Assembly: GCA_020637985.1 (NCBI GenBank)
Contig: JACKJK010000017.1
Span: forward strand, 1 to 25,219
Source: Rhodobiaceae bacterium
GTDB taxonomy: Bacteria; Pseudomonadota; Alphaproteobacteria; Rhizobiales; Tepidamorphaceae
DNA length: 25,219 bases
Direction of reading: 5' to 3'
A model generated the notes under the pieces. The model had not been told where the DNA came from. It was given only the letters and a program-made list of their open reading frames with translations, and made no database searches. Below are positions 1 to 6,992 of the stretch, one piece after another (within the stretch, counting starts at the first letter, position 1; the number at the start of each line of letters is the position of its first letter). A program made the position numbers and the translations under genes.

Positions 1-127
1 CCTGGAAGGCACCAACGTGGAAAAGGGCAAGCAGATCATCAACGAAAGCGGGCTCAACGTCATCGCGGCGGACAACCTCGCAGACGCGGCGAAGAAGATC
101 GTCGCAGCCGTCAAGGGAGGCGCATGA
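1..127 (+). CDS. sucC: Succinyl-CoA ligase beta subunit, C-terminal end (partial)
   Basis: Only the last 41 residues are in the window; the reading frame begins at base 2 and stops with TGA at 125-127. The visible tail (LEGTNVEKGKQIINESGLNV, then an Ala/Lys-rich end) matches the C-terminal flavodoxin-like CoA-ligase domain of SucC, where the LEGTN stretch is highly conserved. SucC binds the nucleotide and, with SucD, interconverts succinyl-CoA and succinate with formation of ATP or GTP in the TCA cycle. The stop codon is one base from the sucD start, and the sucD ribosome binding site (AAGGGAGG) lies inside this gene, so the two are translationally coupled. A malate-CoA ligase (MtkA) would end similarly, so identity leans on the downstream SucD. 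Confidence 0.85.
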   Translation, partial: LEGTNVEKGKQIINESGLNVIAADNLADAAKKIVAAVKGGA

Positions 128-128
128 G

Positions 129-1013
129 ATGGCCGTACTCGTCGACAAGAATACCAAGGTCATCTGCCAGGGCCTGACCGGCGCGCAGGGCACCTTCCAC
201 ACCGAGCAGGCGATCGCCTATGGCACGCAGGTCGTAGGCGGCGTGACCCCGGGCAAGGGCGGCAGCGAGCACATCGGCCTGCCCGTCTTCAACACCGTGG
301 CGGAAGCGAAGGAAAAGACCGGCGCCAACGCGACCGCGATCTACGTGCCGCCGCCGTTCGCTGCGGACGCGATCCTGGAGGCGCTGGACGCCGAGATCGA
401 GCTGATCGTGTGCATCACCGAGGGCATCCCGGTGCTCGACATGATGCGGGTGAAGCGCACGCTGATGGATTCCTCCTCGCGCCTGATCGGCCCGAACTGC
501 CCCGGCATCATCACGCCGGACGCCTGCAAGATCGGCATCATGCCGGGCCACATCCACAAGCGCGGTAACGTCGGCATCGTGTCGCGTTCGGGTACGCTGA
601 CCTATGAGGCGGTGGCGCAGACGACCGCCGTCGGGCTCGGCCAGTCGACCTGCATCGGCATTGGCGGCGACCCGATCAAGGGCACCGAGTTCATCGACTG
701 CCTCGACCTCTTCCTCGACGATCCCGAGACGCACTCGATCATCATGATCGGCGAGATCGGCGGCTCGGCGGAAGAGGATGCCGCAGACTTCCTGAAGGCC
801 GAAGCGAAGAAGGGCCGCTCCAAGCCGGTCGCGGGCTTCATCGCGGGACGCACCGCACCTCCGGGCCGGCGCATGGGCCATGCGGGCGCCATCATCTCCG
901 GCGGCAAGGGCGGCGCCGACGACAAGATCGAGGCGATGCGCTCTGCCGGCATCGTCGTCGCTGAGAACCCCTCCGAGCTGGGACAGGCTCTCCTCCAGGC
1001 CATAGGCCGGTGA
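129..1013 (+). CDS. sucD: Succinyl-CoA ligase alpha subunit
   Basis: The 294-residue product has the usual SucD length and layout: a CoA-binding Rossmann domain (about 1-130) and a ligase domain (about 150-290). The phosphohistidine is H251 in RRMGHAGA, the supporting Glu is E209 in GEIGG, and the conserved GPNCPG (C124) and SRSGTLTYE (152-160) motifs are intact. This is the ordinary TCA-cycle form, which transfers CoA and phosphate via the histidine. CITEGIPVLDM and SRSGTLTYE favour SucD over malate-CoA ligase MtkB, which has a different loop here, but MtkB is not fully excluded. In many Rhizobiales sucCD is followed by sucA/sucB; here a strong terminator follows and the next gene converges, so this sucCD is a transcriptional unit without 2-oxoglutarate dehydrogenase genes downstream. 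Confidence 0.9.
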   Translation: MAVLVDKNTKVICQGLTGAQGTFHTEQAIAYGTQVVGGVTPGKGGSEHIGLPVFNTVAEAKEKTGANATAIYVPPPFAADAILEALDAEIELIVCITEGIPVLDMMRVKRTLMDSSSRLIGPNCPGIITPDACKIGIMPGHIHKRGNVGIVSRSGTLTYEAVAQTTAVGLGQSTCIGIGGDPIKGTEFIDCLDLFLDDPETHSIIMIGEIGGSAEEDAADFLKAEAKKGRSKPVAGFIAGRTAPPGRRMGHAGAIISGGKGGADDKIEAMRSAGIVVAENPSELGQALLQAIGR

Positions 1014-1018
1014 CTGAC

Positions 1019-1063
1019 GGGCGGCGCGGCGTTTTTCCTCTCCCGCCGCGCCGCCCGGTTTTT
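1019..1063 (+). terminator. Rho-independent terminator of sucCD
   Basis: A perfect 13-bp GC-only stem (1019-1031 pairs with 1044-1056) with a 12-nt loop is followed by GGTTTTT. It starts six bases after the sucD stop codon. Confidence 0.9.
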
Positions 1064-1105
1064 CCAATTCCACCCTGTTGCGGCTCACCCTCGCAACGGC
1101 GAGAC

Positions 1106-1139
1106 TGCCGCGGACGAACACCGTCCGCGGCATTTTTTT
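1106..1139 (+). terminator. Second intrinsic terminator, + strand
   Basis: A perfect 11-bp stem (1106-1116 with 1122-1132), 5-nt loop AACAC, then seven T. It lies 43 bases after the first terminator. It could be a back-up terminator for sucCD or the end of a very short transcript; I see no convincing promoter between the two hairpins. Confidence 0.8.
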
Positions 1140-1162
1140 GTCTGCGTAGCAGGACGCCAAAT

Positions 1163-1194
1163 AAAAAAACACCGGCGCGGAGCACCGGTGTTTT
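1163..1194 (-). terminator. Bidirectional terminator closing the formate dehydrogenase operon
   Basis: AAAACACCGG (1166-1175) pairs with CCGGTGTTTT (1185-1194) around a 9-nt loop. Read on the minus strand, the stem is followed by a run of seven U, 57 bases past the stop of the formate dehydrogenase alpha gene. On the plus strand it ends in four T, so it can work both ways. Confidence 0.85.
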
Positions 1195-1250
1195 CAGTCT
1201 TGCCTCGCTTGAGCCGTTACTGGCGAGGCCTGCCTCCGGAGGAGAGGTTA

Positions 1251-4043
1251 CTATTCCGCCGCCTCGCGACGAACCGCCTCGACCCGGCAGGCGGCATACT
1301 TGAACTCGGGGATCTTGCCGTAGGGGTCGAGCTGCGGGTTGGTCAGCACGTTGGCGGCCGCCTCCACGTAGGCGAAAGGCACGAAGACCATGTCCTCGGC
1401 GATCGCCTCGTCGGCACGCGCCATGATGGTGATCGAGCCGCGCCGGGTGGTGATCTGCACCATGTCGCCAGCCTGCACGCCGAGCTGGCGCAGCGTACGC
1501 GGATTGAAGGAGGCATTGGCCTCCGGCTCGATGGCGTCGAGGACGCTGGCGCGGCGCGTCATGGAGCCGGTGTGCCAATGTTCCAGCTGCCGGCCGGTGG
1601 TAACGACGAACGGGTATTCGGTGTCCGGCGTCTCGGCGGGAGCAATGATGCTGGCGGGCGTGAACTTCGCACGGCCCTCGGCGCGCGGGAACTTGTCGCC
1701 GAAGACGATCGCCTGGCCAGGGTCGGTCTCGGAGAGCGAGGGATAGGTGACGACGTTCTCGTTCTCCAGCCGCTCCCAGGTGATGTTGTCGAGCGACTTC
1801 ATCGAGCGCTTCATCTCGGCGAAGACGTCGCGCGGGTGGGTGTAGGTCCAGCCAAGGCCGAGCCGGTTGGCGAGATCGGTCGTGATGGCCCAGTCCTCGC
1901 GGGCCTCGCCGGGCGGGGGAACGACGGCGCGGCCCATCTGAACCTGACGGTTGGTGTTGGTGACCGTGCCGTTCTTTTCCGCCCAGGCGGTAGCGGGCAG
2001 GACGACGTCGGCGTAGTTGGCGGTCTCGGTGAGGAAGATGTCCTGCACGACGAGGTGCTCGAGCTTTGCCAGCGCGTCGCGGGCATGCTCGACGTCGGGG
2101 TCCGACATCGCCGGGTTCTCGCCGAGGATGTACATGCCGCGGATCTTGCCGTTGTAGATCGCGTCGATGATCTCGACGACGGTCAGCCCCTTCTGGGCGT
2201 CGCGGAACCTGTCGTTGCCCCAGATCTCGTTGAAGGCGGAGCGCACGCCATCGTCGGTGACCGACTGGTAGTCGGGCAGGAACATGGGGATGAGGCCGGC
2301 GTCGGAGGCGCCCTGCACGTTGTTCTGGCCGCGCAGCGGATGCAGGCCCGTGCCCGGACGCCCGACATGGCCGCACATCAGCGCCAGCGAGATCAGGCAG
2401 CGCGAGTTGTCGGTGCCGTGGATGTGCTGCGAGATGCCCATGCCCCAGAAGATCATGCCCGCCTTGGCGGTGGCGAAAGTGCGCGCGACGTCGCGCAGCA
2501 CCTCGGCGTCGATGCCGCAGATCGGCGCCATCTTCTCCGGGCTGAAGTCCTTCAGGTGGGTCTTGATCGCGTCGAAGCCCTCGGTCATCGCCTCGATGTA
2601 CTGGCGGTCGTAGAGGCCTTCCTCGACGATAACGTGCATGATCGCATTGAGCATCGAAACGTCGGCGCCAGGGCGGAACTTCAACTGGTGGGAGGCGTAG
2701 CGCCCGAGCGTCACGCCGCGCGGGTCCATGACGATCAGCTTGCCGCCGCGCTTGGCGAACTGCTTGAAGTAGGTCGCGGCGACGGGGTGGTTCTCGACCG
2801 GGTTGCAGCCGATGACGATGGCTGCGTCGGCATGCTCGATCTCGTTGAAGGTCGCGGTCACCGCGCCGGAGCCAACGTTCTCGAGGAGTGCCGCCACCGA
2901 GGAGGCGTGGCAAAGGCGGGTGCAGTGGTCGACGTTGTTGTGGCCGAAGCCCTCGCGGATCAGCTTCTGGAAGAGATAGGCCTCCTCGTTGGAGCACTTG
3001 GCCGAGCCGAAGCCGGCGACCAGGCGCGGATCCTCGTCGCGCAGCTTCGCCAGGCCGCCGGCGGCGGCATCCAGCGCCTCCTCCCAGGTCGCCTCGCGGA
3101 AGTGAGTCTGCCAATTGGCCGGATCGACGTTGAGGCCCTTGGCGGGCGCATCGTCGCGGCGGATCAGCGGCTTGGTCAGGCGGTGCGGGTGGGCGACATA
3201 GTCGAAGCCGAAGCGGCCCTTGACGCACAGCCGGTTCTCGTTGGCCGGGCCGTCGGCGCCCTCGACGTACTTGATGCGGCCGTCCTTGACCTTGAAGGAG
3301 ATCTGGCAGCCGACGCCGCAATACGGGCACACCGAGTTGACCTCGCGGTCGTAGTCGGCGGAATCGCCGCTGAGGTCGTCGGCCAGCACGCTCGCCGGCA
3401 TCAGCGCGCCCGTCGGGCAGGCCTGCACGCATTCGCCGCAGGCAACGCAGGTGGAGGCACCCATGGGATCGTCGAAGTCGAAGACGATCTTGGAATCGTG
3501 GCCGCGGCCGGCCATGCCGATGACGTCGTTGACCTGGACCTCGCGGCAGGCGCGCACACACAGGTTGCAGCTGATGCAGGCGTCGAGATTGACGCGCATG
3601 GCGACGTGGCTGGCGTCGAGCAGCGGCACGCGGTCCGCCTCGATGGCCGGGAAGCGGCTGTCGGAGACCCCCTGCATGTCGGCCATCTCCCACAGATGCG
3701 AGGAGCGGTCATGTGCCTTGTCACGGGCGGGCTGGTCGGCGACGAGGAGTTCCATCACCATCTTGCGCGCCTTGTCGGCGCGTTCGGATGCGGAATTGAC
3801 CACCATGCCTTGCGACGGCATGCGCACGCAGGAGGCGGCGAGCGTGCGCTCGCCCTCGATCTCCACCATGCAGGCGCGGCAGTTGCCATCGGAGCGGTAG
3901 CCCGGCTCGGGCTTGTGGCACAGGTGCGGGATCAGCGTGCCCTGGCGCTTCGCCACTTCCCAGATCGATTCTCCGGGTGCGGCGGTGACCGTCTTGCCGT
4001 CGAGGGTGAACGTGACCGGCTTCGGCGTGTTTGAGTCCGTCAT
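1251..4043 (-). CDS. fdh1A: NAD-dependent formate dehydrogenase, catalytic alpha subunit (Fdh1A/FdsA type)
   Basis: This 930-residue soluble Mo/W-bis-MGD enzyme subunit oxidises formate to CO2. Domains in order: an N-terminal [2Fe-2S] domain (C42, C55, C58, C72), a two-cluster ferredoxin segment (C156/C159/C162/C166 and C199/C202/C205/C209), the proximal [4Fe-4S] site (C239, C242, C246, C273), the molybdopterin oxidoreductase core, and a C-terminal dinucleotide-binding domain (about 800-920). The active-site residue in HCTRLCHA is C378, followed by the conserved H379; it is a cysteine codon, not an in-frame UGA, so this is not a selenoenzyme. The ATG lies three bases after the beta-subunit stop, with GAGGAGGT as ribosome binding site. 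Together with the fused beta subunit it resembles Methylorubrum FDH1. Molybdenum or tungsten cannot be told from sequence. Confidence 0.92.
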   Translation of the reverse strand: MTDSNTPKPVTFTLDGKTVTAAPGESIWEVAKRQGTLIPHLCHKPEPGYRSDGNCRACMVEIEGERTLAASCVRMPSQGMVVNSASERADKARKMVMELLVADQPARDKAHDRSSHLWEMADMQGVSDSRFPAIEADRVPLLDASHVAMRVNLDACISCNLCVRACREVQVNDVIGMAGRGHDSKIVFDFDDPMGASTCVACGECVQACPTGALMPASVLADDLSGDSADYDREVNSVCPYCGVGCQISFKVKDGRIKYVEGADGPANENRLCVKGRFGFDYVAHPHRLTKPLIRRDDAPAKGLNVDPANWQTHFREATWEEALDAAAGGLAKLRDEDPRLVAGFGSAKCSNEEAYLFQKLIREGFGHNNVDHCTRLCHASSVAALLENVGSGAVTATFNEIEHADAAIVIGCNPVENHPVAATYFKQFAKRGGKLIVMDPRGVTLGRYASHQLKFRPGADVSMLNAIMHVIVEEGLYDRQYIEAMTEGFDAIKTHLKDFSPEKMAPICGIDAEVLRDVARTFATAKAGMIFWGMGISQHIHGTDNSRCLISLALMCGHVGRPGTGLHPLRGQNNVQGASDAGLIPMFLPDYQSVTDDGVRSAFNEIWGNDRFRDAQKGLTVVEIIDAIYNGKIRGMYILGENPAMSDPDVEHARDALAKLEHLVVQDIFLTETANYADVVLPATAWAEKNGTVTNTNRQVQMGRAVVPPPGEAREDWAITTDLANRLGLGWTYTHPRDVFAEMKRSMKSLDNITWERLENENVVTYPSLSETDPGQAIVFGDKFPRAEGRAKFTPASIIAPAETPDTEYPFVVTTGRQLEHWHTGSMTRRASVLDAIEPEANASFNPRTLRQLGVQAGDMVQITTRRGSITIMARADEAIAEDMVFVPFAYVEAAANVLTNPQLDPYGKIPEFKYAACRVEAVRREAAE

Positions 4044-4046
4044 GGT

Positions 4047-5738
4047 TCAGACCTCCTCGGGGAAATGCTTGATGGTGAGGCGGATCGGGTTGGGTGCCGC
4101 CTGGCCGAGACCGCAGATGGAGGCGTCCGCCATCGTCTGGCAGAGTTCCTCCAGCAGGCCGGTGTCCCACCTGTCGGCCTGCATCAGCTTGACCGCCTTC
4201 TCGCAGCCCGAGCGGCACGGCGTGCACTGGCCGCAGCTCTCGTCCTCGAAGAAGCGCAGCATGTTGAGCGCCGCATCGCGGGCGGAATCCTTGTCCGACA
4301 GGACGACGACCGCGGCAGACCCGATGAAGGTGCCGTGCGGCTGCAGCGTGTCGAAGTCGAGCGGGATGTCGTTCATGGAAGCCGGCAGCAGGCCGGCGGA
4401 CGGGCCGCCGGGCTGGTAGGCCTTGAAGGCGTGACCGTCGAGCATGCCGCCGCTGGCCTCGATCAGGTCCATGATCGTGGAGCCGGCGGGAAGGATCTTG
4501 ACGCCGGGGTTCTTGACGCGGCCGGACACCGAATAGGCGCGCAGGCCCTTGCGGCCGTTGGTGCCATGCGCCCCGAAGACGTCCTTGCCCTCGCGGCAGA
4601 TGCGCGCGACCCAGTAGAGCGTCTCGATGTTGTGCACCAGCGTCGGGCGGTTGAAGACGCCGACCTGGGCGACGTAGGGCGGGCGATGGCGCGGCAGGCC
4701 GCGCTTGCCCTCGATCGACTCGATCATCGCCGATTCCTCGCCGCAGATGTAAGCGCCGGCACCGCGGCGCAGGTCGATATAGCCGGGCGCGGCGATGCCG
4801 GCCTTCTCCAGCTCGGCGATTTCCTTGCGCAGCAGCGCGATGATCGCGGGATATTCGTCGCGGATGTAGATGAACGCCTTCTCCGCCTCCACCGCCCAGG
4901 CGGCGATCAGCATGCCTTCGAGGAAGACATGCGGGTCGCGTTCAAGCAGGTAGCGGTCCTTGAAGGTGCCGGGCTCGCCCTCGTCGCCGTTGACGGCGAG
5001 GTAGCGCGGACCGGCCTCGGCGCGCACGAACGACCACTTGCGCCCGGACGGGAAGCCCGCGCCGCCCATGCCGCGCAGGCCGGAATCGAGCACCTCCTGC
5101 TGCACGTCGTCGACACTGCGCGAACCGCCGCGCAAGGCTTCCAGCGTCTTGTAGCCGCCGGCGGCGCGATAGGCGGCAAAGGCCTCGTAGGCCGGCTCGT
5201 GGGCATGCGTGTCGCCGGTCGCGATCGCCTTTGCGACCTTTTCCGGCGTCGCGTTGTCGATGTGGTTGTGACCAAGTTCCAGCACCGGCGCGGTGTCGCA
5301 GCGCCCCATGCACGGCGCGCGCAGGACGCGCACCTTCTTCGGGTCGTGGCCGTTTTCCAGCGCCTGGCGCAAGGCTTCGGCGCCGGCCAGTTCGCACGAC
5401 AGGGAATCGCAGACGCGGATGGTCAGGGCCGGCGGCGGGGTCTCGCCTTCCTTCACCGCGTCGAAGTGGGCATAGAAGGTGGCGACCTCGTAGACCTCGG
5501 CCTGGGGCACGCGCATCTCGTCGGCGAGCGCGCGCAGGTGGGCGGCGGAGAGGTGGCCGTATTCGTCCTGGATGAGGTGCAGGAACTCGATCATGAGGTC
5601 GCGCCGGCGCGGGCGATCGCCCAGCAGGGCGGCGACTTCCAATGCCGCGCGTTCGTCGAGCTGGCGGCCCTTCGGCGTCTTGCGGCCCTTGCCGCGGCCC
5701 GATTTCCAGACACCTGGACGGTCTTCAACGATGGACAC
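4047..5738 (-). CDS. fdh1B: NAD-dependent formate dehydrogenase, beta subunit (NuoE-NuoF fusion)
   Basis: The 563-residue subunit passes electrons from the alpha subunit to NAD+. Residues about 25-160 form a NuoE/FdsG-like thioredoxin-fold [2Fe-2S] domain (C110, C115, C143, C147). The rest is NuoF/FdsB-like, with GGAGFPSGRKW and GDEGEPGTFKDR (NAD/FMN), GAGAYICGEES (FMN), and a [4Fe-4S] site in ESCGQCTPCRSG plus the later CGLG. Fusion of these two modules is typical of FDH1 of methylotrophs, whereas FdsG and FdsB are separate in Rhodobacter and Cupriavidus. I chose the GTG start at 5738 because AGGGGAGG lies seven bases upstream; an ATG at 5760 would overlap that Shine-Dalgarno sequence and would add seven residues (MNRGGRR) before the GTG-encoded Val. 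It is the first gene of the operon. No fdhD or FdsC/FdsD-like gene is in the window. Confidence 0.92.
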   Translation of the reverse strand: MSIVEDRPGVWKSGRGKGRKTPKGRQLDERAALEVAALLGDRPRRRDLMIEFLHLIQDEYGHLSAAHLRALADEMRVPQAEVYEVATFYAHFDAVKEGETPPPALTIRVCDSLSCELAGAEALRQALENGHDPKKVRVLRAPCMGRCDTAPVLELGHNHIDNATPEKVAKAIATGDTHAHEPAYEAFAAYRAAGGYKTLEALRGGSRSVDDVQQEVLDSGLRGMGGAGFPSGRKWSFVRAEAGPRYLAVNGDEGEPGTFKDRYLLERDPHVFLEGMLIAAWAVEAEKAFIYIRDEYPAIIALLRKEIAELEKAGIAAPGYIDLRRGAGAYICGEESAMIESIEGKRGLPRHRPPYVAQVGVFNRPTLVHNIETLYWVARICREGKDVFGAHGTNGRKGLRAYSVSGRVKNPGVKILPAGSTIMDLIEASGGMLDGHAFKAYQPGGPSAGLLPASMNDIPLDFDTLQPHGTFIGSAAVVVLSDKDSARDAALNMLRFFEDESCGQCTPCRSGCEKAVKLMQADRWDTGLLEELCQTMADASICGLGQAAPNPIRLTIKHFPEEV

Positions 5739-5781
5739 GCGTCTGCCTCCCCTGTTCATGGTGCGCCCAAGAACCGTGTTT

Positions 5782-5833
5782 TGCAAATCGATGCAAATCG
5801 GAATCGCCACTGCCACGATAATCTGAGATTATC
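5782..5833 (-). promoter_or_regulatory. Palindrome and tandem repeat upstream of the formate dehydrogenase operon
   Basis: Within the 93-base gap between the LysR gene and fdh1B are a perfect 17-bp palindrome (5817-5833, GATAATCTGAGATTATC) and two copies of TGCAAATCG exactly 10 bp apart (5782-5790, 5792-5800). Symmetric AT-rich sites with a T-N11-A core are typical of LysR operators. The palindrome overlaps the stop codon of the LysR gene. The likely role is an operator for fdh1BA transcription; this is inferred only from symmetry and position. Confidence 0.5.
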
Positions 5834-6716
5834 ATGACACTGCGCCGAGCACCTCCTCCAGCGCCCGGACGACCGGCGGGCGCGGCTTGCGGTCGGCAAA
5901 GATCACGCCGATCGACCGGGTTATGTCGGGTTCGTGCAGGTGGAGACAGGCGGTCTTGGCGATCGGCGGCATCTTGTCAACGAGGATTTCCGGCACGATG
6001 GTCGCGGCGAAACCGGTTTCGACCTGCATCAGCGACACTGTGTAGGCGTTGGTCTCGAAGACGATGTTCGGCGTGACGCCGATCCCGGCAAAGACGCTCT
6101 CGATGATGCGGCGGTTCTGCATTTCCGGCGTCAGCGTGCTCAAGGGCAGAGCAGCGGCCTCGCGCCATGTCGCGGTGCCGCTCGTGCGCGGGGCAAGCGC
6201 TGCGGGCGCAAGCAGCACGTAGCGTTCCTCGTAAAGCGGCCTTGTCTCGATGGTGGGTGGAAAGATGCCGTCCAGGTAGGTGATTCCGGCGTCGAACGTG
6301 TAGTCCTCGACGCCGGTGCGGATCTGCACCGAGGAGGCCGAATAGACGCGCAGGGCGATGTTCGGGTGGGCGGCACGCATGGCCGCGGGGATGCGCGCCG
6401 AGTAGGCCAGCGCGGTCGGCACGACGCCAAGCGTCAGCTGGCCGCTGACCGAGCCCTTGGCCGCCGCGATGCTCTGTTTCAGCCCGTCGGCGGCATCGAG
6501 CATCTGGCGCGCCCACTTCAGCGCGATCTCGCCTTCCGGCGTCAGCCCCTGGTAGCGGTTGCCGCGCTCCACCAGCGGTACTCCGAGGTCGAGTTCCAGC
6601 TTCTTGATGCGCGCCGAAAAGGCCGGCTGGGAGATGCCGCATTCGGCCGCGGCGCGCGCGAAATGGCGGTGGCGGGCAAGCGCGGCGATGATCTCGAGGT
6701 CGCGGATATCGAACAT
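5832..6716 (-). CDS. LysR-family transcriptional regulator
   Basis: The 294-residue protein has an N-terminal winged helix-turn-helix (about 2-62; the recognition region reads FARAAAECGISQPAFSARIKKLE) and a periplasmic-binding-protein-like effector domain (about 90-290). ATG at 6716 is the start that yields the standard LysR N-terminus. The gene lies between two possible targets: the formate dehydrogenase operon 93 bases downstream on the same strand, and the divergent CoA-ligase/MDR/DddL operon, whose first gene begins 276 bases away. LysR proteins usually control a divergent neighbour, and DMSP gene clusters (DddR) as well as fds operons (FdsR of Cupriavidus) are known to use LysR regulators. 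The palindrome at 6856-6873 favours the divergent operon. The effector is unknown. Confidence 0.93.
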   Translation of the reverse strand: MFDIRDLEIIAALARHRHFARAAAECGISQPAFSARIKKLELDLGVPLVERGNRYQGLTPEGEIALKWARQMLDAADGLKQSIAAAKGSVSGQLTLGVVPTALAYSARIPAAMRAAHPNIALRVYSASSVQIRTGVEDYTFDAGITYLDGIFPPTIETRPLYEERYVLLAPAALAPRTSGTATWREAAALPLSTLTPEMQNRRIIESVFAGIGVTPNIVFETNAYTVSLMQVETGFAATIVPEILVDKMPPIAKTACLHLHEPDITRSIGVIFADRKPRPPVVRALEEVLGAVS

Positions 6717-6855
6717 GGCGTCAGGTGTGCGCGCAGGCACGGCAAGGGGAAAATACGATCGCGCCAGCCTATCGCGCGGCAGCCGGTGATTGCAACGCAC
6801 TCCTTGCTGCCTGAGAAAGGCCGCGCTGCCGCCTCGGCGCTGGCAATGTGGCGCG

Positions 6856-6873
6856 GCGAAGACTAGTCTTCGC
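6856..6873 (+). promoter_or_regulatory. 18-bp palindrome, candidate LysR binding site
   Basis: GCGAAGACTAGTCTTCGC is a perfect inverted repeat with 9-bp arms and no spacer. Its centre lies about 64 bp upstream of the predicted transcription start (about 6929) of the ligase operon, the classic position of a LysR recognition site. Binding by the neighbouring LysR is inferred. Confidence 0.55.
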
Positions 6874-6893
6874 TCATGCTGCCGGCACGATGA

Positions 6894-6925
6894 TTGTGAC
6901 GGCCCACGGCGCGTGGTATACCACG
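6894..6925 (+). promoter_or_regulatory. Predicted sigma-70 promoter with an overlapping operator palindrome
   Basis: A -35-like TTGTGA (6894-6899) and a -10-like TATACC (6917-6922) are separated by 17 bp. The -10 is buried in a perfect 14-bp palindrome, CGTGGTATACCACG (6912-6925). TGGTATACCA resembles operators of FadR-subgroup GntR repressors, so a second regulator, not encoded in this window, may repress the operon. The first gene starts about 64 bases after the predicted start of transcription. Confidence 0.5.
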
Positions 6926-6992
6926 GCCCAGATTGCCGGTCCCGCGGAGCGGCACACAGGGCCGCACAAGACGGTCGGCAAGGGGAAACACG

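Noticed and set aside
129..1013. Naming the first alpha subunit malate-CoA ligase (MtkB).
   Set aside because: CITEGIPVLDM, GPNCPG and SRSGTLTYE agree with SucD; no serine-cycle genes are visible in the window, though the upstream side is cut off.
2890..2920. A selenocysteine formate dehydrogenase.
   Set aside because: The active-site codon in HCTRLCHA encodes Cys and there is no in-frame TGA.
1188..4034. A plus-strand open frame of more than 900 codons opposite the formate dehydrogenase alpha gene.
   Set aside because: It is the high-GC antisense shadow of an unmistakable enzyme; its composition (Val, Gly, Arg, Asp, Ala rich) has no domain motifs. A similar antisense frame opposite the beta gene (4065-5837) was rejected for the same reason.
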